Positions 31,842-37,662 of a DNA stretch of 37,662 bases are shown piece by piece. Source of the DNA: Terriglobia bacterium (GTDB taxonomy: Bacteria > Acidobacteriota > Terriglobia > Acidiferrales > UBA7541); assembly GCA_023512135.1 (NCBI GenBank), contig JAIMAG010000021.1, positions 1-37,662 of the forward strand. Direction: 5' to 3'. The notes beneath the pieces are model-generated. The model was not told the DNA's origin. It saw only the letters and a program-made list of their open reading frames with translations, and ran no database searches. Numbering within the stretch: the first letter of the stretch is position 1; every line of letters begins with the position of its first letter. The translations under genes were made by a program, and so were the position numbers.

Positions 31842-33056
31842 GTGGTGCCGACAAGCAAAAAAACAGCGAGGTGTGCGGCGCTGGCCGCCGTGCTTGCGCT
31901 GCTGCTCGGCGGCCTCCAGCCGGCCGCACAGGGATACGTGCTGAACTATACGGTGGCGGCTTCGGGTGGCTGTCCGCAACCGAACCGATTCAACACGGCC
32001 ATGGCAGGGATTGTGGACCGGCGCTGGAGCACCTCGCTCAGCAGTTCGCCGCAGACCGTACTGACGGCCGCGACGGATCCGACGGCACGGCTGAATGAAA
32101 TCGAGCAGTCCATTCTCCGCTCGTTCGCCGTGTGGACAGCGGTGAGCGGCACTTCGCTGATGCCGACGTCGTTGGGACCGCTCGGGCGGACGACAACGCA
32201 GTCCGCCTGCCAGTTGCAGGACGGACTGAACACCATCTGTTTCAATCAGTCGAGCAGCCTGTTCACCGGCGGCGTACTGGCATTCACGCGCGTGGTGACG
32301 TCGGACCTGGTGGGCGAGCAGCCGTTCCCGAACAGCCCGCCTTCTTCATTCGTCGGCGAGATTCTCGATGCGGACATTTTGTTCCGGCCGAACGACAGCT
32401 CCGTCCGGTTTGCCACGCCCGCGGCCCTGCCCGCCAATTCCTCGGCATTCGACCTGGAGTCCGTGCTGATCCACGAGCTGGGGCATCTGTTCGGGTTCAG
32501 CCATTCGGGCATCTGGCGAGCGATCATGTTCCCGTTCGCACCGCCGCCGGGCACCTTCGCCGGGGAACGGCCAACGGAGCAACGGCCCGATGCTCCGCTG
32601 GCAGACGACGACCGTGTTGGACTGCGCGTGCTCTATCCGAATCCAGCCGACATCCGGCTGGACACCGTGAACGGCGGCGAGATTCGCGGACGAGTTGTGC
32701 CGGCGAACCCCATCGCGCTGGCCGGCCTGGCAGAGACTTCTCCCGGACGGGCGGTCACCGGAATTTTCGGTGCGCACGTGCTGGCTGTGGATGCCGACAC
32801 GGGAGAAATCGTCGCCGGCGTGCTGGCGGGCTGGTCGTGCGACCCCGCCAGTCCACCCGTGCGCTTTGACGGCAGTTTTGTGCTGGAACGGCTGCCGCTG
32901 GGGCGGAATTACAAGATTTACGTCGAACCGTTGGACGGGCCGGTCAGTGCCGCCAACGTTCAGGGCGGTGTGCAGTCGTTGTGCCGCAGTGACGTGCCGC
33001 AGCCCTGTACGCCACCGCCGGTAAGCACGAGGTTCACCCTGCTGGTCGTGCCCTGA
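31842..33056 (+). CDS. Secreted matrixin-like zinc metalloprotease
   Basis: A 404-residue protein with a signal peptide (hydrophobic about 11-29, cleavage near AAQG). The metzincin zinc motif HELGHLFGFSH is complete at 211-221, and the Met-turn follows as AIMFPF (M229), as in matrixins (M10). The catalytic domain covers about 35-255, ending DDRVGLRVLYP, typical of matrixins. A beta-rich domain (about 265-400, with GEIRGRVV, AVDADTGEIVAGVLAG and LPLGRNYKIYVEPL) resembles carboxypeptidase regulatory-like or Ig-like folds. The start is GTG at 31842, preceded by a strong GGAGGTGA. With no inhibitory pro-peptide cysteine motif seen, activity control is unclear. It may process or accompany the Ig-repeat protein. 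Confidence 0.88.
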   Translation: MVPTSKKTARCAALAAVLALLLGGLQPAAQGYVLNYTVAASGGCPQPNRFNTAMAGIVDRRWSTSLSSSPQTVLTAATDPTARLNEIEQSILRSFAVWTAVSGTSLMPTSLGPLGRTTTQSACQLQDGLNTICFNQSSSLFTGGVLAFTRVVTSDLVGEQPFPNSPPSSFVGEILDADILFRPNDSSVRFATPAALPANSSAFDLESVLIHELGHLFGFSHSGIWRAIMFPFAPPPGTFAGERPTEQRPDAPLADDDRVGLRVLYPNPADIRLDTVNGGEIRGRVVPANPIALAGLAETSPGRAVTGIFGAHVLAVDADTGEIVAGVLAGWSCDPASPPVRFDGSFVLERLPLGRNYKIYVEPLDGPVSAANVQGGVQSLCRSDVPQPCTPPPVSTRFTLLVVP

Positions 33057-33063
33057 GACGAGC

Positions 33064-33097
33064 CTCGGCCCGAGTCTCGAGCCGGACTCGGGCCGAG
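33064..33097. terminator. Perfect 13-base-pair inverted repeat between convergent genes
   Basis: CTCGGCCCGAGTC (33064-33076), an 8-base loop, then GACTCGGGCCGAG (33085-33097). It starts 8 bases after the protease stop codon and ends 15 bases before the PilX stop. No T-run follows on either strand, so it is a terminator-like hairpin, possibly a bidirectional 3' end or a protecting structure. Confidence 0.6.
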
Positions 33098-33112
33098 CGA
33101 TGCGGCGCCGCA

Positions 33113-34987
33113 CTACTGCGCGTTCATGTGTACCCAGCGCAGCCGCTGCGTGGTCGGCGTGAGCGTGGCGCTCAGCACACCGGGCGGGGAAACTGTGGTC
33201 GAAGGGAACCACGGCGGAGCAAAACCGGAGCCAAAGCGGCGGTCGTAGAAAACGTTGCGCGTGGCCGCATTGATGTTCTTGATGCGGTTCTGGATGCGCC
33301 CGCCCACGATGTTCAGCGTCTCGATTCGAGCACCCACGTTGATCAATCCGCCGGTGCCGCCATCCGAGATGGTCGCCAAGCTGGCATCGATTTCGAGCAC
33401 CGGGAGCGACTGGCGGTTGTCGAGCTGGATATCGCCGGTGGCGGTAAAGATGCCGAGCACCTGCCCGTTGTGATTGCCCGGGATGGGCGTGCCGGGGGGT
33501 GTGCCCGGGCAGCAGGGGTCATCGGCCGTTTTGGTGACCGGTGGGGTTTTGTAGATCAAGTCGCCGGTGATGCGGACATTGCTGGAAGCCGTAATCGTTA
33601 TGGCCGCGCCGTCCTGAATGGCAGGCTGCCCCTGTGCCGGTCCCCGGAGCGAAGTGATACTGCCCTGGACATACAGCATGGTGGCAGGTCGCGGAGGTAC
33701 GCTCATGAGATCCATGGGCACACCCTGAATCACCGTGTTCACGGCTCCTTCGCTGACGGTAGTGGTGTTGGCCACGGGATCAATCGTAATCGTGGTGGTG
33801 ACCGTACCCCGCGTGATGGTGAAACGTTGGCCAGATGTGCCTACCGGTGTGAGCACAACCGAAGCGTCGCCTTCGACGTAGATCCCGCCCCCACTGAACA
33901 CATTGGCCCCGGTGACGGGATCAACGGTGTAGGGCAGATAGACGCCAGGAGCTCCGGAGGAAGGATATGGAGTCCCGTTGGCTCTCTTCAATTTGGCAGC
34001 CATCTGAGCAGGGGTAACCGGCGAGGTGTCCGTACCCAGACCATCGAGCACCGCACGCTTCTGGCTGAAGTCGTTATCCGGCAATTCCACCGTGGGTGCT
34101 CCGACCGTGTACCCGGACTGGAAAGTGGGATTGATAGTCTGGTTGCGGCAAGAAACCGGCGGCGAGCTGGATTGGCGGCAGCCGCAGTTCGAGCTGGTGA
34201 ACTGGAAGCCGAAGCGAGAATTCGACTGACTGACCGGATCGGTGAAAATGTAGGCGCCGGTGGTGCCGAACGTCCAGCCGCCGTTGGTGTGTACTGGGCC
34301 ACTGATGGTGCCCGGGACCAGGAAGCCGCCATCGCAAACAGTCTGCTGGTCTACGAAGAAACCCCAGTTGGCGAAGCTGACCTGAGAGGGTGCTGCGGGT
34401 GTCACAGTGGCATTGACGATCAACGTGCCGACTTCATCGATGCGGGCGGCTTCCCCGATGCGGGAACGGCCCTCCGCAGAAACAGAGTAGTTGTAGGTGT
34501 ACTGATAGCCCGTGGGATTGCCCGCGGCATCCACCGTGGTCACGACGGGCTGGGGAGGCGAGCTGACCGGAGCCATCGTGAAATTCAAAACACGGAAGCT
34601 GAGCGGCCAGGACTGTGCAGCCGCTCCCTGGTTCAGGTCGGTGAAACTGCCATAGCGGGACAGCAGGGCCGACTGCACGTTGGCGGCCGCCGAAGCGGGA
34701 AGCGGCTGCGTGCCGACAGCAAACGTGGCCGGGGCCTGTGCAAGCAGCAGGTTGGTCATTTCCTGGCGCACAATGGTGACGCCAGAATCCGCCGCATAGA
34801 AAGCGCCGCGCTGATTGCGGTAGTAGCCGCCGATGAGCAGGTCGGTGCTGGTGGCCAGCACCATGGCGACGCTGATGGCCGTCAACAACAGCAGAAGCAG
34901 CAGCGTGATGACCAGGGCGACGCCGCGCTCGCGGCTGCGTGGCTGCACGTGCAAAGGACCGGCAGGGAAACGAATCCGTGCTGACAT
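33113..34987 (-). CDS. Very large PilX-type minor pseudopilin
   Basis: A 624-residue protein with an N-terminal PilX signature: RSRERG|VALVITLLLLLLLTAI at about residues 17-38, where the prepilin cleavage Gly is followed by a hydrophobic helix lacking Glu at position 5, as in PilX/GspK-like tip proteins. Residues 50-75 (STDLLIGGYYRNQRGAFYAADSG) are typical of PilX. Known PilX proteins are about 170-200 residues; here a long C-terminal region (about 190-624) is added with Cys-rich SSNCGCRQ and a Pro-rich PGTPPGTPIPGN stretch. That region is beta-rich and of unknown function, possibly an adhesive tip. The ATG has a strong GAGGTGA ribosome binding site, overlapping the end of pilW. No PilY1 gene follows. 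Confidence 0.8.
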   Translation of the reverse strand: MSARIRFPAGPLHVQPRSRERGVALVITLLLLLLLTAISVAMVLATSTDLLIGGYYRNQRGAFYAADSGVTIVRQEMTNLLLAQAPATFAVGTQPLPASAAANVQSALLSRYGSFTDLNQGAAAQSWPLSFRVLNFTMAPVSSPPQPVVTTVDAAGNPTGYQYTYNYSVSAEGRSRIGEAARIDEVGTLIVNATVTPAAPSQVSFANWGFFVDQQTVCDGGFLVPGTISGPVHTNGGWTFGTTGAYIFTDPVSQSNSRFGFQFTSSNCGCRQSSSPPVSCRNQTINPTFQSGYTVGAPTVELPDNDFSQKRAVLDGLGTDTSPVTPAQMAAKLKRANGTPYPSSGAPGVYLPYTVDPVTGANVFSGGGIYVEGDASVVLTPVGTSGQRFTITRGTVTTTITIDPVANTTTVSEGAVNTVIQGVPMDLMSVPPRPATMLYVQGSITSLRGPAQGQPAIQDGAAITITASSNVRITGDLIYKTPPVTKTADDPCCPGTPPGTPIPGNHNGQVLGIFTATGDIQLDNRQSLPVLEIDASLATISDGGTGGLINVGARIETLNIVGGRIQNRIKNINAATRNVFYDRRFGSGFAPPWFPSTTVSPPGVLSATLTPTTQRLRWVHMNAQ

Positions 34988-34996
34988 GGCTTCACC

Positions 34997-36028
34997 TCAA
35001 TCCTTGATACTCAAATTCCGCGGATTGACCACGACCGACGCACCCAGAATCTGGTACGGGCCACCATCGAAGGGATTCCGATAGGTATAGGTCGGGTCGG
35101 GATTCGGTCGTGTGCGCCCGAGAATGGAAACGCGTACGGAACGAATCAATGTGAAGTCGTATCCGCAGGACGGCCCGGACGCAATGTCGCATCCGAAAGT
35201 GGAGGAATCGTAGTTGTACTCCGCCGAAGTCGTGGTGGTTCCGTTCCAGAGTGTAGCGCCCACCTTAAAACTGACGATCTGGTCCGCGACCGCTTCGGCG
35301 ACGCCGGATTCGACGCGCTCGAGTACAGGGTTCTCCGGGTCCGCGGTGTTCACCCGATAGGTAATCGGACGGAGTTTGATCACCCAGTCGTTGTCGCAGA
35401 AGACGGTGCCCAGCTTGTTGTTCGGATTGTTGGTAATGAACAGCGGGTCGCCGGCGGTGCCGTCGGCGCCGGTTGGATTGTGCTGGAGCTGCACTTTATT
35501 GCCGCTGGGCTGCCCGTCCTGGGTGAGAACGACGGAAGTCATCTGCGAGCCATCGGCTTTGACCAGCAGAATCTGGTCTCCACTGCGGAAATGTGCCGCG
35601 GTTTGCGCCACGGTGTGATTCGGAGGCGGATTCACGAACAACACGGAGCTGGTGGTGCTGACGCAGTTGGTGCCGATATCGGTCGGGTGCACCGGTGGAA
35701 CCCCCGCAACGGCAGTGACGATATGGAAGGTGTCGTAGCCAGCCGGATTGTTCTCGATGGTGACGCCGATCGGCCAGCTCGGCACATTGGCGCCGACAAA
35801 AACGCCGGTGCCGGCGTTGTTCAAATCCATCTGGATCATAGTCAGGGCATTGCGCAGACTCAGGTTCAATGCGGCCAGGTCCTGCTGCTGGGAATAGACA
35901 CGAATGTGCTGGGCGTAGAGCTGGAAAGCCGCCGCAGAAACAATGCCAAAGACCAACAGCGCCACCAGCAGTTCAACCATGGTGACGCCGGCTTGCCGAC
36001 GGCGTGCCGACGGGAACGACTTGCGCAT
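34997..36028 (-). CDS. PilW-type minor pseudopilin
   Basis: A 343-residue protein with a class III prepilin signal: basic leader MRKSFPSARRRQAG, cleavage site G|V, then VTMVELLVALLVFGIV with Glu at +5. The remaining 300 residues are beta-rich, with a repeat-like style found in PilW proteins. Minor pseudopilins prime type IV pilus assembly and sit at its tip. The start at 36028 has GGAGG 8 bases ahead and gives an ordinary short leader. An ATG at 36061 overlaps the pilV stop (ATGA) and would add 11 residues; coupling could favour it. Residue V at +1 instead of F is unusual but allowed. Confidence 0.8.
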   Translation of the reverse strand: MRKSFPSARRRQAGVTMVELLVALLVFGIVSAAAFQLYAQHIRVYSQQQDLAALNLSLRNALTMIQMDLNNAGTGVFVGANVPSWPIGVTIENNPAGYDTFHIVTAVAGVPPVHPTDIGTNCVSTTSSVLFVNPPPNHTVAQTAAHFRSGDQILLVKADGSQMTSVVLTQDGQPSGNKVQLQHNPTGADGTAGDPLFITNNPNNKLGTVFCDNDWVIKLRPITYRVNTADPENPVLERVESGVAEAVADQIVSFKVGATLWNGTTTTSAEYNYDSSTFGCDIASGPSCGYDFTLIRSVRVSILGRTRPNPDPTYTYRNPFDGGPYQILGASVVVNPRNLSIKD

Positions 36029-36057
36029 ACAGGAAGCCTCCAAAAAAGAATGGCGGT

Positions 36058-36645
36058 TCATGGGCGCACCGTACTCATCTGGAATCGAACCGGACGAACG
36101 GGGTCGAGCGTGGTCACCACCACGGTGATGCGACGCACGCCCGGCACCGGTTGGTCCGCTTCGATCAACCAGCGTCGCTTATAGCTGATCTCTATCGGTG
36201 GCGCATCGCTGACGGAAGTCGTTATGCTGCCGTCGGGCGAATGCGTGGTGGTGGTATAGACGAGTCGCCCCGTGACCGGGTCGAGACTGCTGACCGTTTC
36301 CGAGAACGACCCCGGCGTCAGGCCCTCGCTGACGTCGTCGAAATAGTTCACGCGGGTGATCGTAGCGCCCACGACCACATCGGCCGTGACGTCATCGGTC
36401 AGACTGCCCGCGGTCCCGCCCGGAGGAACCACCACATGCGGGTCCGAAGCCGGCCAGCGGCTCAGGTCTTCCAGCTTCTCCGAAGCCAGCACAGCCGCCA
36501 AACTCATCTGCCGCGAGCGAACGGTGTCTTGCAGCGTGCGGGAAATCAGCAGGGCCGTAGCCATCAGGCCGATGCTCAGCACGCCAATGGCAACCAGAAC
36601 TTCCAGCAGAGTAAATCCACGAAGATGCTTATTGGACCTGTACAC
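36058..36645 (-). CDS. PilV-type minor pseudopilin
   Basis: A 195-residue protein with leader MYRSNKHLRG, cleavage before F, and FTLLEVLVAIGVLSIGLMATALLISRTLQ, giving Glu at +5. The C-terminal part is beta-rich (ISYKRRWLIEAD, RRITVVVTTLDPVRPVRF). It is the expected PilV position, after FimT/GspH. The chosen start is GTG 36645 with GAGGG about 7-8 bases ahead and a 10-residue leader, overlapping the fimT-like gene by 17 bases. An ATG at 36687 would extend the leader by 14 residues and overlap by 59 bases. The stop overlaps the outer pilW start. Confidence 0.78.
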   Translation of the reverse strand: MYRSNKHLRGFTLLEVLVAIGVLSIGLMATALLISRTLQDTVRSRQMSLAAVLASEKLEDLSRWPASDPHVVVPPGGTAGSLTDDVTADVVVGATITRVNYFDDVSEGLTPGSFSETVSSLDPVTGRLVYTTTTHSPDGSITTSVSDAPPIEISYKRRWLIEADQPVPGVRRITVVVTTLDPVRPVRFQMSTVRP

Positions 36646-37105
36646 GGCCTGCCCTCGACACAATGATGGATTTTGTATTGCCGCCATGCGACAGCGTCAG
36701 AGTCAGCGAACCCGCAGTGACGTCCACCATCCCGTTCGGACGGAACTCGAGTCGCGTCGTCTGCGCCAGCACCCCGGCACCTTCCAATGGCACCGGCCCG
36801 CCGACAGGGTTAAAACCTGTCGCATCGGTTGGCCGGCTGTAGACCTGATAGCTGTTGGTTTGTGGATCGAATTCAATGGCAAAAGGATAGCCGTGGCGGA
36901 TTGCCTGAAAGCGGGTGGCCTGGATGGCCATGGCTACCGAAGTGGCAGCCGTACGCAGACGGAAATTTTCCCTCACACCCTGCACGATCGGAACGGCAAA
37001 GGCCAGAAAGGAAAGAATTACCGTCAACGCTATGACCAGCTCGATCATACTGAAACCGCGGCCGGTCAGGCTCAAGCTGCGGGATGCGTTTCGCTGTACA
37101 ATCAT
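36629..37105 (-). CDS. FimT/GspH-type minor pseudopilin
   Basis: A 158-residue protein with leader MIVQRNASRSLSLTGRG, cleavage before F, then FSMIELVIALTVILSFLAFAVPIV with Glu at +5. A GspH/FimT-like middle follows (RLRTAATSVAMAIQATRFQAIRHGYPFAIEFD), and the end is HGGNTKSIIVSRAGRVQVQ. FimT-like pseudopilins help initiate pili and, in some species, bind DNA during natural transformation. The ATG at 37105 has GGAG 5 bases ahead; an open frame continues to 37198 without pilin character. It is the first gene of the four-gene pilus operon. Confidence 0.85.
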   Translation of the reverse strand: MIVQRNASRSLSLTGRGFSMIELVIALTVILSFLAFAVPIVQGVRENFRLRTAATSVAMAIQATRFQAIRHGYPFAIEFDPQTNSYQVYSRPTDATGFNPVGGPVPLEGAGVLAQTTRLEFRPNGMVDVTAGSLTLTLSHGGNTKSIIVSRAGRVQVQ

Positions 37106-37565
37106 TTTTGCTCCAACCGGTTTTGGAAACCTTCCAGGTTCTCCGGATTCGACAAAATTGCCGAAATCCTCAAGAGCAACAGAATCACCAGCAGGCAAGA
37201 TTCAGTAAGCCTTTGAAAAACAATGATTTGCAAAATTGTGCAGTTAGGTGCGAAAATCAGCTCATGCGGCGATTGGGTAAAAACGAAACAAACCCGGTTG
37301 TCGGAGGTAGCTTCGTCAGGTAAAAAGACCGGTGAGCAAACGAGGCCGGTCCATCAGGAAAACAAAGCACATCATGATGGCATGAACCGTCCAGCGAAGT
37401 TATTCGATCTCCCGTTCAAGTTGTTGGGGATATAGCAAAAATCCGGCGGAGCAGAAAACGCGCCACGGAATTTCCATCGCGAGCCTCTTCGACCACCAAA
37501 ATTGCAGGGTTCAGTTTTTCGACGACTCACCTGAGTCGAGTTGTGCCAAAGCATCCGAGAAGATG
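37106..37565. other. Gene-free leader region of the pilus operon
   Basis: About 460 bases with no convincing gene: short open frames here lack ribosome binding sites and family features. Its AT content is higher than the neighbouring genes, especially at 37200-37440. It must hold the minus-strand pilus operon promoter. I found no good -35/-10 pair and no proper sigma-54 site. An inverted repeat lies at 37523-37538. Confidence 0.5.
37523..37538. repeat. Small inverted repeat downstream of tRNA-Glu
   Basis: CGACTC (37523-37528), loop ACCT, GAGTCG (37533-37538), 28 bases beyond the tRNA 3' end. On the minus strand the hairpin is followed by TCGAAAAAC, not by T, so it is not a classic terminator for the tRNA. 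Confidence 0.4.
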
Positions 37566-37640
37566 TGGTAGCCCCAGCGGGAGTCGAACCCGCATTTCCA
37601 CCTTGAAAGGGTGATGTGCTGACCGTTGCACCATGGGGCC
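37566..37640 (-). tRNA. tRNA-Glu (anticodon UUC)
   Basis: A complete 75-base tRNA including encoded CCA. Acceptor GGCCCCA pairs with TGGGGCT (one G-U). The D stem is GTGC/GCAC, the anticodon stem TCACC/GGTGG (one U-G), the loop CTTTCAA with anticodon TTC, and the T arm GCGGG-TTCGACT-CCCGC. The discriminator base is A followed by CCA. It reads GAA and GAG codons. It lies upstream of the pilus operon on the same strand. Confidence 0.95.
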
Positions 37641-37662
37641 ACCGGCGTGCAAACAGGCAGGA

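Noticed and set aside
37228-37250. Sigma-54-like site in the pilus leader (minus strand CTGCAC followed by TTGCA)
   Set aside because: The upstream element lacks the essential GG and the distance between the two parts is one base too short.

Overview
The window looks like chromosomal DNA of an Acidobacteriota bacterium: it is GC-rich and Gram-negative (LPS export genes). The best lineage marker is a von Willebrand factor A protein of the type called 'VWFA-related acidobacterial domain', supported by a FecR-like anchored protein, a secreted Ig-repeat protein with a matrixin-type protease, and a minor-pseudopilin operon. No rRNA, IS element, phage or CRISPR array was seen. One tRNA gene (Glu, UUC) lies at the right end.

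Layout. (1) 1-9634, minus strand: a tightly packed run that reads, in transcription order, BMC shell protein, CoA-acylating aldehyde dehydrogenase, LptC/LptA-type fusion, lptB, rpoN, rapZ, msbA and yicC (cut by the window edge). LPS/lipid A transport, sigma-54 and RapZ are an ordinary neighbourhood; a two-gene bacterial microcompartment (BMC) module at the head of the run is not. (2) 9859-12900: a GAF-GGDEF cyclase gene and a divergent RodZ-like gene, each with a recognisable promoter, followed by a helical-repeat protein that seems to start at ATT. (3) 12913-19118, minus strand: a nucleoside salvage operon (metallophosphoesterase, pyrimidine-nucleoside phosphorylase, nucleoside transporter, purine nucleoside phosphorylase, cytidine deaminase, lipoprotein-like amidohydrolase), most junctions overlapping. 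(4) 19344-27195: a Tat-exported amidase; a minus-strand run of M28 peptidase, MoaD-MoaE fusion, VWA protein and inositol monophosphatase; and an SDR epimerase. (5) 27259-28094: a compact single-gene unit (promoter, FecR-like gene, terminator). (6) 28243-33056: an orphan gene and a three-gene secretion cluster. (7) 33113-37105, minus strand: four type IV pilus minor pseudopilins (FimT/GspH, PilV, PilW and a very large PilX). (8) 37106-37640: a gene-free leader and tRNA-Glu.

How the genes may work together. The most interesting reading joins regions 1 and 3. Nucleoside phosphorylases release (deoxy)ribose-1-phosphate; by known chemistry, phosphopentomutase and deoxyribose-phosphate aldolase turn deoxyribose-1-phosphate into acetaldehyde and glyceraldehyde-3-phosphate; an acylating aldehyde dehydrogenase tagged for a BMC could then make acetyl-CoA inside a shell. 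Neither the mutase, the aldolase nor other shell genes are in this window, so this is a hypothesis. Start sites were chosen from ribosome binding sites, gene overlaps, promoters and signal sequences.
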